64,000 nucleotides of DNA, taken from Cryobacterium sp. Y11. Lineage in GTDB: Bacteria; Actinomycetota; Actinomycetes; Actinomycetales; Microbacteriaceae. The stretch's first letter is position 1. Each line of letters begins with the position of its first letter. Positions 45,097 to 54,868 of this stretch are shown here, piece by piece. The notes below the pieces were generated by a model, which was not told the DNA's origin, ran no database searches, and saw only the letters and a list, made by a program, of their open reading frames with translations. The stretch spans positions 62,001-126,000 of the forward strand of contig NZ_PJJO01000055.1 in NCBI RefSeq assembly GCF_002929535.1. The letters run 5' to 3'. Both the position numbers and the translations under genes were made by a program.

Positions 45097-45192
45097 GCGC
45101 ATAACTCCTGCACATCGTAGCCAACGACAAGGAGCGGCCCGGAACTACGGGCATCCGGCGCCGCAACCACAGAAATTGCAGGAGTTATGCGC
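45097..45192. repeat. 96-bp element with inverted ends, copy 3 (family A)
   Basis: GCGCATAACTCCTGCA (45097-45112) and its exact inverted copy (45177-45192) bound an interior with GAGCGGCCCGGAA and GGGCATCCGGCGCCG. Its length equals that of copies 1 and 2. It ends 46 bp before the glpK stop. Confidence 0.92.
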
Positions 45193-45237
45193 AGTGGCGC
45201 ATGCTGGAGAGGAGCCAGCTGGTGGTGGGGGAAGGGG

Positions 45238-46752
45238 CTAGCGCACGTCGTCGTCTACCCAGTCGAGGGTCTTCGTGACAGCCTTCTTCCAGTTGCGCAG
45301 GAGACGAGCAGCTTCCTTTGGGTCCATGGCTGGCTCCCAGCGGGCGTCTTCCTGCCAGTTGGAGCGCAGGTCGTCCAGGTCGCTCCAGAAGCCCACAGCA
45401 AGGCCGGCCGCGTAGGCGGCGCCGAGCGCGGTGGTCTCGGCGACGACCGGGCGCACGACGGGCACGCCAATGATGTCGGCCTGGAACTGCATGAGCAGGT
45501 CGTTGACCGTGGCACCACCGTCGACCTTGAGCTCGGTCAGCGGCACCCCGGAGTCCGCGTTGACCGCGTCGAGTACCTCCCGGGTCTGATAGGCGATGGC
45601 CTCGAGCGCCGCCCGCGCGATGTGGCCCTTGTTCACGTAGCGGGTCAGTCCCACGAGCGCTCCGCGCGCGTCCGAGCGCCAGTACGGCGCGAACAGGCCC
45701 GAGAACGCCGGCACGAAGTAGGCCCCACCATTGTCGGTAACCGTCTTGGCGAGGTCTTCAATCTCGGAGGCGTTCTTGATGATGCCGAGCTGGTCCCGCA
45801 TCCACTGCACGAGCGAGCCGGTGACCGCAATCGATCCCTCAAGCGCGTAGTGCACCGGGGCATCGCCGAGCTTGTAGCCCACGGTGGTGAGCAGGCCGTT
45901 CTTTGAGTGGACGATCTCGGTGCCGGTATTGAAAATCAAAAAGTTACCGGTGCCGTAGGTGTTCTTCGCCTCGCCCTGGCCAAAGGCGGCCTGGCCGAAG
46001 GTCGCGGCCTGCTGGTCGCCGAGAATGCCGGATATCGGTACCTCGCGCAGCAGGCTGTGCCCGCTCGCGACACCATAGACCTCGGACGACGACTTGATCT
46101 CGGGCAACATCGACTTGGGCACGTCGAAGATGCGCAGGATCTCGTCGTCCCACTGCAGGGTTTCGAGGTCCATGAACATGGTGCGGCTCGCGTTAGTGAC
46201 GTCGGTAGCGTGCACGCCGCCCTCGATGCCGCCAGTCAGGTTCCACAGTACCCAGGAGTCGGTGGTGCCGAACAGGAGATCGCCGGCATCCGCTTTCTCG
46301 CGTGCTCCCTCGACGTTTTCGAGGATCCAGACGATCTTGGTGCCCGAGAAGTAGGTGGCCAGTGGCAGTCCGACCTTCGACTTGAATCGTTCGACACCGC
46401 CGTCCGCGGCGAGGCGGTCGACGATGGGCTGAGTGCGGGTGTCCTGCCAGACGATGGCGTTGTAGACGGGCACGCCGGTGTTCTTATCCCAGACCACAGC
46501 GGTTTCTCGCTGGTTGGTGATGCCGACGGCTTCAATGTCGTGGCGGGTGATGTTGGCCTTGGACAGCGCCTGGCCGATGGCCTCACGGGTGTTATCCCAG
46601 ATTTCTTTCGGGTCATGCTCGACCCAGCCGGCCTGCGGCAGAATCTGTTCGTGCTCCAGCTGACCAGTCGAAATGATCGACCCGGTCTTGTCAAAGATGA
46701 TCGCTCGGGAGCTCGTGGTTCCCTGGTCGATGGCGAGAACGTATTTGGCCAT
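45238..46752 (-). CDS. glpK: Glycerol kinase
   Basis: GlpK phosphorylates glycerol to glycerol-3-phosphate. The 504-residue FGGY kinase has '[15 protein letters not shown]', the signature region '[12 protein letters not shown]' and '[20 protein letters not shown]'. AAGGAGTT precedes the ATG. It follows the glycerol channel gene by 59 bp on the same strand, so uptake and phosphorylation are probably co-expressed. Confidence 0.97.
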   Translation of the reverse strand: MAKYVLAIDQGTTSSRAIIFDKTGSIISTGQLEHEQILPQAGWVEHDPKEIWDNTREAIGQALSKANITRHDIEAVGITNQRETAVVWDKNTGVPVYNAIVWQDTRTQPIVDRLAADGGVERFKSKVGLPLATYFSGTKIVWILENVEGAREKADAGDLLFGTTDSWVLWNLTGGIEGGVHATDVTNASRTMFMDLETLQWDDEILRIFDVPKSMLPEIKSSSEVYGVASGHSLLREVPISGILGDQQAATFGQAAFGQGEAKNTYGTGNFLIFNTGTEIVHSKNGLLTTVGYKLGDAPVHYALEGSIAVTGSLVQWMRDQLGIIKNASEIEDLAKTVTDNGGAYFVPAFSGLFAPYWRSDARGALVGLTRYVNKGHIARAALEAIAYQTREVLDAVNADSGVPLTELKVDGGATVNDLLMQFQADIIGVPVVRPVVAETTALGAAYAAGLAVGFWSDLDDLRSNWQEDARWEPAMDPKEAARLLRNWKKAVTKTLDWVDDDVR

Positions 46753-46811
46753 GTGTAACTCCTTTGTTGGTCCAGGTGGTGAAAAACAAATAATGAAAGC
46801 GGATGCCTGAC

Positions 46812-47570
46812 TTAGCCCAAAATGGGCAAGAGCACCCCCGACGAGGCACCGGCGACGACACCGCCGATGATCGGGCCAAGGACCGGCACCCAGGAATAGG
46901 ACCAGTCGCTCGATCCCTTGCCCTTGATCGGCAGGATGAAGTGCGCGATGCGCGGGCCGAGGTCACGTGCCGGGTTGATGGCGTAGCCCGTTGGCCCACC
47001 GAGCGAGGCGCCAATCGCGATAACGAGCAAGGCCACCGGCAGGGCGCCGAGGGCCGCGAGGCCGCCGGCCTCGCCGTTTCGACCAAAACCGATGACGACG
47101 AAGACCAGCACGAAGGTGCCGATGATCTCGGTGACGAGGTTCCACCCGTAGGAGCGGATGGCCGGCCCGGTCGAGAACACGCCGAGTTTGTTCGCGGCGT
47201 CTGGTTCCAGATCAAAATGCGGCTTGTAGGCGAGCCAGACCACAACGGCACCCAGAATGGCACCGATCATCTGCGCCCCGATATACGTCAGGATCGACAC
47301 GAGATTGACCGGTACGCCGGAGCCGAACTCCTCCGCGCCGCTCGCGACGAGCCCGAGGGTGACGGCCGGGTTCAGGTGGGCACCCGAGTTGTACGCTGCG
47401 ATCACACCGGCGTAGACCGCGAGGCCCCAGCCAATGGTGACCATGAGAAAGCCGCCGCCAAAGCCCTTGTTCTTGGCAAGAGCGACGTTGGCGACCACGC
47501 CACAGCCGAGAAGTACGAGAATGGCCGTTCCCACGACCTCTGACATAAAGACGACACCGAGATTGTCCAC
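46812..47570 (-). CDS. glpF: Glycerol uptake facilitator (aquaglyceroporin)
   Basis: The 252-residue MIP-family channel has six spans and both pore loops: '[11 protein letters not shown]' and '[13 protein letters not shown]', the latter aspartate being typical of glycerol-conducting members. The start is GTG 47570 with AAAGG upstream. An inverted repeat at 47686-47701 lies upstream and may be an operator for the SorC-type regulator. It is the first gene of glpF-glpK. Confidence 0.93.
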   Translation of the reverse strand: MDNLGVVFMSEVVGTAILVLLGCGVVANVALAKNKGFGGGFLMVTIGWGLAVYAGVIAAYNSGAHLNPAVTLGLVASGAEEFGSGVPVNLVSILTYIGAQMIGAILGAVVVWLAYKPHFDLEPDAANKLGVFSTGPAIRSYGWNLVTEIIGTFVLVFVVIGFGRNGEAGGLAALGALPVALLVIAIGASLGGPTGYAINPARDLGPRIAHFILPIKGKGSSDWSYSWVPVLGPIIGGVVAGASSGVLLPILG

Positions 47571-47685
47571 ATTGACCTTTCAGATGGGGTGCTGCCGACT
47601 GACAAAGTTGTCGAGTGCGACGGTCGTGCTGGTGTTACCTACATAGAAACGTATCGGCGCCCCACCTGGCAATGGTCGCTTTCTG

Positions 47686-47701
47686 CTGCACGTTCGTGCA
47701 G
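47686..47701. promoter_or_regulatory. Candidate operator upstream of glpF
   Basis: CTGCACGTTCGTGCAG is a 7+2+7 inverted repeat. Its half-site CGTGCA also occurs in the palindrome at 49572-49587 before the regulator gene, suggesting a shared binding protein. Confidence 0.45.
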
Positions 47702-47728
47702 ATTGTCGGCAATCATCGCCACGGCCGG

Positions 47729-49471
47729 TTAAACGGCGAAAAAGGGAGCCTGGCTGACCGGGGCCAGCGCGACCCCGTGCACGTCGCTCAGGATGCCGTG
47801 GGCCAGCTCAATCTCCTCGGCCAGACGCCCAGCATCCCACCCCAAAACCGGGGCGACGACGCGCGCGACCTCCTCGATCAGGGGCGTGGTGACCGATCCG
47901 ACGAAGGCCATGCTGGTGCGCCGCAGGAGCACGTCGATCAGGCGCACGACGCTCTCGGTGGAGGCCAGAAATTCGATCTCACGCCGGGTGTATGCCGGGT
48001 CGTGCTGGAGCGGGGCATCCGTTTGCGCGGTCGGGTCGGTCATGAAGTCGATGACCTCGCTCGCGCGGGTGCCGTACCGGGCGAGCAGCGCTTCGGCACG
48101 ATCGGCGCCCACCTCGTCGCCGTGAGCGGTGACCCACACCTGATGGGCAGCATCCGTTACCGGAAAATTGCGGCCGCCGCCGATGGCCAAGCCCTCGGTG
48201 GAGACGGTGCGCGGCAGGCCGAGCAGCTTCAGGATGTCAGTGCTCAGGTTTTCGGCGAGGGCGCGGAAGGTGGTCCATTTGCCGCCGACCAGGCTGAGCA
48301 GGGTGCCGTCCGCGACGCCTGCTCGGGGCAGCGGACGCGACTCGATGCGGTAGTCGCGGGAGACGAAACCCGGGGCTTCATCGTCGTGACGCGGCAGCGG
48401 GCGCACGCCAGCAAAACGGAACACGATGTGCGAACGATCGACCTTCACCGTTGGGAAAACGTGCGCGACCAGGTCGAAGAAATAGTCGATCTCGTCTTCG
48501 GTGCAGCGCACCGGCTTCGACATGTCATGTTCGAGGTCGGTCGTACCGACTAAAACTCGGCCCTTGAGCGGGTAGATCAGCACAATGCGTCCGTCTTCGT
48601 GCTCGAAAAAGATCTCTCGGCCTCCGGTCGCCGCGAGCAGCTCCGGATTGTCGAGCACGATGTGGGAGCCCTTGGTACCGCCCATGAACGTGCTCGGCTG
48701 GCCCAAAGCCGTGTTAGTCAGGTCGGTCCACGGCCCGCTCGTGTTGACGACGACATCCGCGTGAAAGGTGAATTCTTCGCCGGTGACGCTATTGCGCAGG
48801 TGCACGCCGTCGTTATCCATGCCGACGGCCTCAACATAGTTGGCCGCGCGGGCGTGTGGGCCGGCATCGAGGCCGTCGTGCAGCACATCGAGGGCTAGCC
48901 GTTCCGGGTCGTGCATGGCGGCATCGTAATAGGTGGCCGTGTACTTGAGGCCGGGGTTGAGTTTCGGCAAGGCGGCGAGCGCCTTGCTTCGGCCAACGAA
49001 CTCATGGCGCGGCACCGTTCCGCCATCGCGGGAGAATGCGTCGTAGATCATCATGCCGACCTTGATGAGCATGGCGCCGCGCTCCACGTGCGTGGCCCCC
49101 TGCCTGTGGGTGATAAACCGCAGCGGCGCGGCCATCACCCCGGAGAAGGTGGAGAAGATGGGGATGGTTGTCTGCAGCGGTTTGACATAGTGCGGTGCAA
49201 TCTTGAGGAGGCTGTTGCGCTCCGTCACCGACTCCTTGACCAGGCGAAACTCGCCGTTTTCAAGGTAGCGCACCCCACCGTGAATCATGTGCGAGCTCGC
49301 CGACGACGCGCCGGAGACGAAGTCGTTCTTCTCGACGATGACCACGTCGACGCCCTGCAGGGCCAGATCGCGGAAGGTCGCGATGCCATTGATACCGGCG
49401 CCGATAATGAGCACCTGGGCCGTCGCACGATCGGAGATCGCGGTACCGGTCTGTGAATTTGCGAACGACAT
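47729..49471 (-). CDS. glpD: Aerobic glycerol-3-phosphate dehydrogenase
   Basis: GlpD oxidises glycerol-3-phosphate to dihydroxyacetone phosphate and passes electrons to quinone at the membrane. The FAD loop is 'VLIIGAGINGIATFRDLALQ', followed by 'NDFVSGASSASSHMIHGGVR' and 'PLKGRVLVGTTDLEHDM', with a C-terminal DAO_C domain. I start at ATG 49471 (580 residues) because AGAGGTGA lies 5 nt upstream; the frame extends to 49579 without support. It is divergent from the SorC-type regulator. Confidence 0.94.
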   Translation of the reverse strand: MSFANSQTGTAISDRATAQVLIIGAGINGIATFRDLALQGVDVVIVEKNDFVSGASSASSHMIHGGVRYLENGEFRLVKESVTERNSLLKIAPHYVKPLQTTIPIFSTFSGVMAAPLRFITHRQGATHVERGAMLIKVGMMIYDAFSRDGGTVPRHEFVGRSKALAALPKLNPGLKYTATYYDAAMHDPERLALDVLHDGLDAGPHARAANYVEAVGMDNDGVHLRNSVTGEEFTFHADVVVNTSGPWTDLTNTALGQPSTFMGGTKGSHIVLDNPELLAATGGREIFFEHEDGRIVLIYPLKGRVLVGTTDLEHDMSKPVRCTEDEIDYFFDLVAHVFPTVKVDRSHIVFRFAGVRPLPRHDDEAPGFVSRDYRIESRPLPRAGVADGTLLSLVGGKWTTFRALAENLSTDILKLLGLPRTVSTEGLAIGGGRNFPVTDAAHQVWVTAHGDEVGADRAEALLARYGTRASEVIDFMTDPTAQTDAPLQHDPAYTRREIEFLASTESVVRLIDVLLRRTSMAFVGSVTTPLIEEVARVVAPVLGWDAGRLAEEIELAHGILSDVHGVALAPVSQAPFFAV

Positions 49472-49571
49472 TGTTGTCACCTCTGCCTCGGGCTTACCCA
49501 GGCTTAATTTGCGCGGGTCAAGCCATGTGAATAGATTCAGTCTGACAGTCCGACACAATTTCTCAACAGGA

Positions 49572-49587
49572 TTGAACATACGTGCAA
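49572..49587. promoter_or_regulatory. Candidate operator between glpD and its regulator
   Basis: TTGAACATACGTGCAA is an imperfect palindrome (12 of 16 positions symmetric). It overlaps the ribosome site of the regulator gene, which would allow autoregulation. Confidence 0.45.
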
Positions 49588-49596
49588 GGAGTAAGT

Positions 49597-50571
49597 GTGA
49601 CGTTCGATATTGATCCGGTGCAGTCCGATCGCAGCCGCGACGCCCTTACAGCGGCACACCTTTACTACATGCAGGACCTCACTATGGACGCGATCGCCCA
49701 GGAGTTGCATACCTCCCGATCCTCCGTCTCTCGCCTGCTGAGCCATGCCAGGGAGACGGGTTTGGTCGATATTCAGATCAAGTCCCCGTTGGATGCTCCC
49801 AGTCACCTCGAGCAGCAGCTCGAGGCTCGGTTTCGGATCGAAGCGCACGTCGTCCCGGTTCCCGACAGCGCGAGCGACGTCGATCGCCTGGAGCGCGTAG
49901 CCCTCTCTGTTGCACGAATTCTCGGCCAATACTTCGATTCCAACATGACCATGGGCATCGCCTGGGGCTCCACCATGAACGCAATCAGCCGACACCTGAC
50001 GCCCAAGCAGACGCACAACTCGCAAATCGTGCAGCTCAATGGCGCGGGAAATATGCGCACAACCGGCCTCGGCTATGCGAGCGAAATTCTCGGACGCTTC
50101 GGCACGGCCTTCGGCGCGCACATTCAGCAGTTTCCGGTGCCGGCGTTCTTCGACGACCCGGCGACCAAGCAGGCGCTCTGGCGGGAGCGCAGCATCAGCC
50201 GTCTGATCGACATGCAATCCACCCTAGACATCGCCCTGTTCGGCCTGGGATCACCGTTTTCCGGTGTGACCAGCCGCGTCTATGCCGGGGGCTACCTCGA
50301 GAAGGCGGACTTCGACGCTCTCAGCACGGCGGGCATTGTCGGCGACGTAGCGACCGTGTTCTATCGCGCTGACGGTTCGGCCGACGGTATCGCCCTGAAC
50401 GAGCGGTCGACCGGCCCTGACTTCACGGTACTGCGCCGGACCCCGCGGCGCATCTGCGTCGTTGCCGGCCGCTCCAAAATCGCCAGCCTGCGCGGTGCGC
50501 TCGCCGCCCGGCTGATCACCGACCTCTTCGTCGACGAGAGCACCGCCAGGGCTCTGGTCGAGGCTTCCTGA
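49597..50571 (+). CDS. SorC/DeoR-type sugar-binding transcriptional regulator
   Basis: The ~324-residue protein has an N-terminal helix-turn-helix 'LTMDAIAQELHTSRSSVSRL' and a SorC effector domain with 'MGIAWGSTMNAISRHL' and 'DIALFGLGSPFSGVTSRVY', which binds phosphosugars. I use GTG 49597 because AAGGAG lies 5 nt upstream; GTG 49582 would add five residues. Being divergent from glpD and near glpFK, it probably responds to glycerol-3-phosphate or a related triose phosphate, which is inference. Confidence 0.87.
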   Translation: MTFDIDPVQSDRSRDALTAAHLYYMQDLTMDAIAQELHTSRSSVSRLLSHARETGLVDIQIKSPLDAPSHLEQQLEARFRIEAHVVPVPDSASDVDRLERVALSVARILGQYFDSNMTMGIAWGSTMNAISRHLTPKQTHNSQIVQLNGAGNMRTTGLGYASEILGRFGTAFGAHIQQFPVPAFFDDPATKQALWRERSISRLIDMQSTLDIALFGLGSPFSGVTSRVYAGGYLEKADFDALSTAGIVGDVATVFYRADGSADGIALNERSTGPDFTVLRRTPRRICVVAGRSKIASLRGALAARLITDLFVDESTARALVEAS

Positions 50572-50634
50572 GTCGGATTGTGGCGGGAATACCACGGTAC
50601 ACGGGCTGTTGCACTATAACTAGAAGTAGTACAC

Positions 50635-50766
50635 GTGCTCCGGGGTCGGCGTAATTCCGAACCGGCGGTTAAAGTCCGCGACCCGTTAGCCCCTTGAAAA
50701 AGGGACCAAGCGGTTGAGTTGGCGAAATTCCAGCACCGACGGTTAAAGTCCGGACGGGAGGCGCAC
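50635..50766 (+). ncRNA. FMN riboswitch (RFN element)
   Basis: The conserved blocks are in order: CCGGCGGTTAAAGTCCGCGA (50661-50680), ACCAAGCGGTTGAGTTGGCG, AAATTCCAGCACCGACGG and TTAAAGTCCGGACGGGAGG. The closing stem pairs GTGC (50635) with GCAC near 50765. It precedes ribD by about 90 bp and should lower rib expression when FMN is abundant. No clear T-rich terminator is visible, so control may be at translation or by Rho. Confidence 0.93.
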
Positions 50767-50857
50767 GAGTCGGTTGGCCCCTACGGTCGACCGACGGGTT
50801 TTGTGCATGTCGGCAGACCCACACCCCCGGAGCTCGTCCAATCTGGATGAGGGCGGG

Positions 50858-51892
50858 ATGACCAACAACGCGGCGGCTGACACAATGGTGCACAGCGCAA
50901 TGCGCCGCGCACTCGAACTCGCCGCCCGGGGGCCAGCCACCGGCGTGAACCCACGAGTCGGCTGCGTCATTCTGAACGCACAGGGCGACACCGTCGCGGA
51001 GGGCTGGCACCGCGGCGCTGGCAGCACACACGCAGAGGTCGACGCGTTGTCCTACCTCGCCCCTGGCGTCGCACACGGCAGTACCGTCGTGGTCACCCTC
51101 GAACCCTGCAACCATGTCGGCCGCACCGGCCCCTGCACCCAAGCCCTGATCGAGGCCGGCGTCGCCCGCGTTATCTACTCGGTGACCGACCCCGGCGAGC
51201 GTTCCCGCGGCGGAGCAGACCGGCTGCGGGCCGCCGGCATCGACGTTCAGGGCGGTCTATGGAGCATCGATGGTGAGGCGTTTCTCGGTGACTGGCTCGT
51301 CGCCGCACGCCTTCGACGCCCCTTCGTCACGCTCAAGTGGGCGTCGAGCCTCGACGGGCGCGCGGCCGCCGCCGACGGTTCCAGCCGCTGGATCACCGGG
51401 CCAGAGTCCCGACACGACGTGCACCGGCGCCGCGCCGCCGCGGACGCGATTCTGGTCGGCACCGGAACAGTGCTCGCCGACGACCCGGCGCTGACCGCGC
51501 GCGGACTCAAGGGTGAGCAGCTCGAGCGGCAGCCGGTGCCCGTTGTGCTGGGCCGACGCGAGCTGCCGGCATCCGCTGCCCTGCGCAGCCACCCGCAGCA
51601 ACCGCTGTTGTTCGACGGCCGCGATCTGCCTGGCCTACTCGCCGACCTGCACGAACGCGGCCTCCGCAGCGTGTTCATCGAGGGCGGACCCACCGTGGCG
51701 AGCGCCTTCGTGGCCGCCGGGCTGGTCGACGAATACCTCGTCTACCTGGCACCGACGCTCATCGGCGGGCCCCGACTAGCCATCACAGACATCGGCGTGA
51801 CCGGCATTGACGAGCAGCGTCGTCTCTCTGTTCACTCCCTCGACCGGCTCGGCGACGATGTTCTCATCGTTGCCCGGCCGCACACCACCTAA
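50858..51892 (+). CDS. ribD: Bifunctional pyrimidine deaminase/reductase of riboflavin synthesis
   Basis: The N-terminal cytidine-deaminase-type domain has the zinc motifs 'STHAEVDALSYL' and 'LEPCNHVGRTGPCTQAL'. The C-terminal reductase has 'VTLKWASSLDGRAAAADG', 'ILVGTGTVLADDP' and 'VFIEGGPTVASAFV'. Together they deaminate and reduce the pyrimidine made by GTP cyclohydrolase II. I prefer ATG 50858 (MTNNAAAD, 344 residues, GAGGGCGGG upstream); an upstream in-frame ATG at 50807 is possible. First gene of the rib operon. Confidence 0.94.
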   Translation: MTNNAAADTMVHSAMRRALELAARGPATGVNPRVGCVILNAQGDTVAEGWHRGAGSTHAEVDALSYLAPGVAHGSTVVVTLEPCNHVGRTGPCTQALIEAGVARVIYSVTDPGERSRGGADRLRAAGIDVQGGLWSIDGEAFLGDWLVAARLRRPFVTLKWASSLDGRAAAADGSSRWITGPESRHDVHRRRAAADAILVGTGTVLADDPALTARGLKGEQLERQPVPVVLGRRELPASAALRSHPQQPLLFDGRDLPGLLADLHERGLRSVFIEGGPTVASAFVAAGLVDEYLVYLAPTLIGGPRLAITDIGVTGIDEQRRLSVHSLDRLGDDVLIVARPHTT

Positions 51893-51900
51893 GGAACCCC

Positions 51901-52551
51901 ATGTTCACCGGAATCATCGAGGAGCTCGGCCAGATCGAGCACATCTCGCACACAGCGGATGCCGCCCGCCTCACCATTCGCGGCCCGCTCGTCGTCGACG
52001 GTGCTGGTCACGGCGACTCCATCGCGGTGCAGGGCGTCTGCCTCACCGTGGTTGCCCGCACCGCCGAAACGTTCACCGCCGACGTGATGGCGCAGACCCT
52101 GTCGATGTCAACGCTGTCGGAGGCCCGCGCCGGCTCCCCGGTCAATCTCGAACGCGCCGCCCTGGTCGGCGGGCGCCTCGGCGGCCACATCGTGCAGGGC
52201 CACATCGACGGAACCAGCACCGTGCTCGCGGTCACCCCCGGCGAGGCCTGGCGGGTGCTGCGATTCAGCCTCAGCACCGAACTTGCTCCCCTGGTGGTCG
52301 GTAAGGGCTCGATCGCCATCGACGGAGTCTCCCTCACCGTGAGCAACATCAGCCCCACCACCGAGACGAATCAGTGGTTTGAGGTGTCGCTCATTCCCGA
52401 GACCCTTACGGCGACCACCCTCGGCGAGCGTGCCGCCGGCGACCGGGTCAACATTGAGACCGACATTGTGGCCCGCCACGTCGAACGGATGCTCGACCTC
52501 ACCGCAGCCCGAACCCCGCAAAACCAGTCCGAAACCAGGAGCGCATCATGA
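51901..52551 (+). CDS. ribE: Riboflavin synthase, alpha subunit
   Basis: The enzyme converts two lumazine molecules to riboflavin and the pyrimidine precursor. The 216-residue protein contains two lumazine-binding repeats: 'MFTGIIEELGQI' and 'DSIAVQGVCLTVV' in the first, 'GHIVQGHIDGTSTV' and 'GSIAIDGVSLTVSNI' in the second. AAGGA lies 6 nt before the ATG and its end overlaps ribBA by 4 bp. Confidence 0.96.
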   Translation: MFTGIIEELGQIEHISHTADAARLTIRGPLVVDGAGHGDSIAVQGVCLTVVARTAETFTADVMAQTLSMSTLSEARAGSPVNLERAALVGGRLGGHIVQGHIDGTSTVLAVTPGEAWRVLRFSLSTELAPLVVGKGSIAIDGVSLTVSNISPTTETNQWFEVSLIPETLTATTLGERAAGDRVNIETDIVARHVERMLDLTAARTPQNQSETRSAS

Positions 52552-53798
52552 ACCTCGCCGATATTCCCGCCGCACTCGCGGAACTGCGCCTCGGCCGACC
52601 GGTCATCGTCGCCGACGACGAGGGCCGCGAAAACGAGGGTGACGTCATCATTTCAGCCCAGCTCGCTACCCAGGAATGGATCGCCTGGACCGTGCGCTAC
52701 TCGTCAGGGTTCATCTGTGCCCCGATGACCAACGAGATCGCCGATCGGCTTGACCTGCCGGTCATGGTCATGAACAACGAAGATCCTCTCGGCACGAACT
52801 ACACGGTGAGCGTCGACGCTGCCGACCGGCTGTCGACCGGCATCAGCGCCGCTGACCGCGCCCACACCCTGCGGGTGCTGGCCGACCCTGCTTCGGCAGC
52901 GATAAGCCTGCACCGGCCGGGTCACATTCTGCCGCTGCGCGCCAGGGACGGCGGTGTTCGCGAGCGCGGCGGCCACACTGAGGCCGGCGTTGACCTGATG
53001 AAGCTGGCCGGCTTAGTTCCGGTCGCCGCGATAGCTGAGATCGTCGCCGACGACGGAGAGATGATGCGCCTACCGGGGCTGCTTGAACTCGGCGAACGCG
53101 AGGGCCTACTCGTTATCACCATTAAAGACCTGATCAGTTTCCTGAACGAGTTTCATCCCGACGAGGAGCTCGCCCCCGTTGTGAAAGCACCACGGGTCGA
53201 CTTCGAGGTAGAAACCATGGTTCCCACCAGCCATGGTCTCTTTCGGGTGCGTGCCTACCGTGACGTCTCGACCGGCGCAGACCATGTCGCTTTCGTGGCG
53301 GGCACCCCGGTCGACGGCGCCATCGTGCGCGTGCACTCCGAGTGCCTCACCGGCGAAGCCTTCGGCTCACTCAAGTGCGAGTGCGGTCCGCAGCTCGACG
53401 CCTCGCTCGACATCGTTCAGGAGGAGGGCGGTGTTGTCGTCTACCTGCGCGGCCAGGAGGGGCGCGGCATCGGCCTGATCAACAAGCTGCGGGCCTATGA
53501 GCTGCAGGAGGACGGCCTCGACACCTTCGACGCGAACGTGGCGCTGGGCCTGCCCGTCGACAGCCGCGAATACGGCGCGGCCAGCAGCATCCTGCACGAA
53601 CTCGGGTTGACTTCGGTGCGACTGCTCACCAACAATCCCGAGAAGGTGCGCCAGCTGGAGCGGCACGGTGTAGGCGTGACCGAGCGGGTGCCGCTCGTGG
53701 TGGGCATCGGCGAATTCAACGAGGAATACCTCGCGACCAAGCGTGACCGGATGGGTCACCACATCACGAACACCGACATCATGAATGGAATCGCCTAA
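52548..53798 (+). CDS. ribBA: Bifunctional DHBP synthase / GTP cyclohydrolase II
   Basis: The N-terminal half (about 1-205) makes dihydroxybutanone phosphate and has '[20 protein letters not shown]' and '[20 protein letters not shown]'. The C-terminal half opens GTP and has zinc cysteines in '[20 protein letters not shown]' and '[20 protein letters not shown]'. Both riboflavin branches thus start from one 416-residue protein. It overlaps ribE by 4 bp and ribH by 1 bp. Confidence 0.96.
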   Translation: MNLADIPAALAELRLGRPVIVADDEGRENEGDVIISAQLATQEWIAWTVRYSSGFICAPMTNEIADRLDLPVMVMNNEDPLGTNYTVSVDAADRLSTGISAADRAHTLRVLADPASAAISLHRPGHILPLRARDGGVRERGGHTEAGVDLMKLAGLVPVAAIAEIVADDGEMMRLPGLLELGEREGLLVITIKDLISFLNEFHPDEELAPVVKAPRVDFEVETMVPTSHGLFRVRAYRDVSTGADHVAFVAGTPVDGAIVRVHSECLTGEAFGSLKCECGPQLDASLDIVQEEGGVVVYLRGQEGRGIGLINKLRAYELQEDGLDTFDANVALGLPVDSREYGAASSILHELGLTSVRLLTNNPEKVRQLERHGVGVTERVPLVVGIGEFNEEYLATKRDRMGHHITNTDIMNGIA

Positions 53799-54274
53799 TG
53801 GCTGGAACCGGACCTTTAATCAATGTTGACGGCAGCGGTCTGCGCGTGGTCATCGTGGCGGGTCTGTGGCACGACGTGATCACCGCCGGCCTGATTGCCG
53901 GGGCGACCAGGGTGCTCGAAGCGAGCGGCGCCTCCTGGTCGCTCGTGCGGGTGCCGGGCAGCTTCGAACTGCCCGTCGCCTGCAAGGTTGCCCTCGAAAA
54001 CGGGGCCGATGCGGTCGTCGCCCTCGGCGTTATCATTCGCGGCGGCACCCCGCACTTCGAATTCGTCTCTAATGCGGCAACGGATGGCCTCACTCGCGTC
54101 GCGCTCGACACCGGCAAGCCGGTAGGTTTCGGCGTACTGACCCTGGACAACGAACAGCAGGGCCTCGATCGAGCCGGATTGCCCGGTTCGAAGGAGGACA
54201 AGGGTGAGGAGGCGGCATCCGCTGCCCTCGCCACCGCTCTGGTGCTGCGTGAGCTGCGCGGGCTTGTCCGGTAG
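53798..54274 (+). CDS. ribH: 6,7-dimethyl-8-ribityllumazine synthase
   Basis: RibH condenses the RibBA and RibD-branch products to lumazine, the RibE substrate. The 158-residue protein has '[20 protein letters not shown]', '[18 protein letters not shown]' with the catalytic histidine, and '[20 protein letters not shown]'. Its ATG overlaps the ribBA stop (TAATG). It ends the riboswitch-controlled operon. Confidence 0.95.
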   Translation: MAGTGPLINVDGSGLRVVIVAGLWHDVITAGLIAGATRVLEASGASWSLVRVPGSFELPVACKVALENGADAVVALGVIIRGGTPHFEFVSNAATDGLTRVALDTGKPVGFGVLTLDNEQQGLDRAGLPGSKEDKGEEAASAALATALVLRELRGLVR

Positions 54275-54296
54275 CTTGTGGCGCATCGTCGTCGCC

Positions 54297-54302
54297 TAGG
54301 CT
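54297..54302 (+). promoter_or_regulatory. -10 hexamer of the small membrane protein gene (leaderless)
   Basis: TAGGCT ends 6 nt before ATG 54309, so this gene has its own promoter after ribH. Confidence 0.6.
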
Positions 54303-54308
54303 GAACGC

Positions 54309-54665
54309 ATGGACCTTCTGCGCAACATTCTGCTCATTCTGCACTTCGTCGGCCTCGCCTCGCTGCTTGGCGGTTTTCTGGTGCAGATCAAGGCGATCAT
54401 CGCCGGCAAGGGCACGATTGTCGCCGCAATGTTTCACGGCGCGCTGACCCAGCTGGTCACCGGAGTGCTGCTGGTCGGCGTGATTGAGATGGGTTCGCTC
54501 GGCCACATCGACAACGTCAAGATCGGCATCAAGCTGCTCGTGCTCATCGTGATCACCGTGCTCGTGGTCATGAACCGCAAGAAGCCAAGCGTGGCCTCCT
54601 GGGTGCTCTGGGCCATCGGAGCCCTCACCCTCGTCAACATTGTCGTCGCGGTGCTCTGGAAGTAA
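54309..54665 (+). CDS. Small integral membrane protein of unknown function
   Basis: The 118-residue protein has four predicted spans (about 6-26, 38-60, 70-88, 97-116) and few charged residues apart from 'NRKKPS' between spans three and four. I recall similar proteins in many Micrococcales but know no function. It starts 35 bp after ribH, has a leaderless-type promoter, and is followed by a long hairpin. Confidence 0.72.
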   Translation: MDLLRNILLILHFVGLASLLGGFLVQIKAIIAGKGTIVAAMFHGALTQLVTGVLLVGVIEMGSLGHIDNVKIGIKLLVLIVITVLVVMNRKKPSVASWVLWAIGALTLVNIVVAVLWK

Positions 54666-54674
54666 TAAGTTTCG

Positions 54675-54731
54675 CGAAAGCGGGTAACTGGCTGCTTCAC
54701 GTCACTCGAAGCAACCATTTACCCGCTTTCG
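54675..54731. terminator. Long hairpin downstream of the small membrane protein gene
   Basis: Arms of 24 bp (54675-54698 and 54708-54731, containing GAAAGCGGGTAA and its complement) differ at two positions and enclose 9 nt. No clear T-run follows. The size and the compensated differences also fit a dispersed palindromic repeat. Confidence 0.65.
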
Positions 54732-54868
54732 ATCGGGCGAGGTAGGGTTTTTTATGGCCTCCACTCGCGGCCACACCCCCATTCGTGCGTAAACGTTACC
54801 GCGGGAAGTCAGATCGACTTGCGGGTTTCGTCAGCGCTTCGCAATCCCTTCCGGAGTGTTTCACCCTC

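Noticed and set aside
49472-49579. N-terminal extension of GlpD
   Set aside because: The ATG at 49471 has a strong ribosome site and the extension runs into the regulator's operator region.
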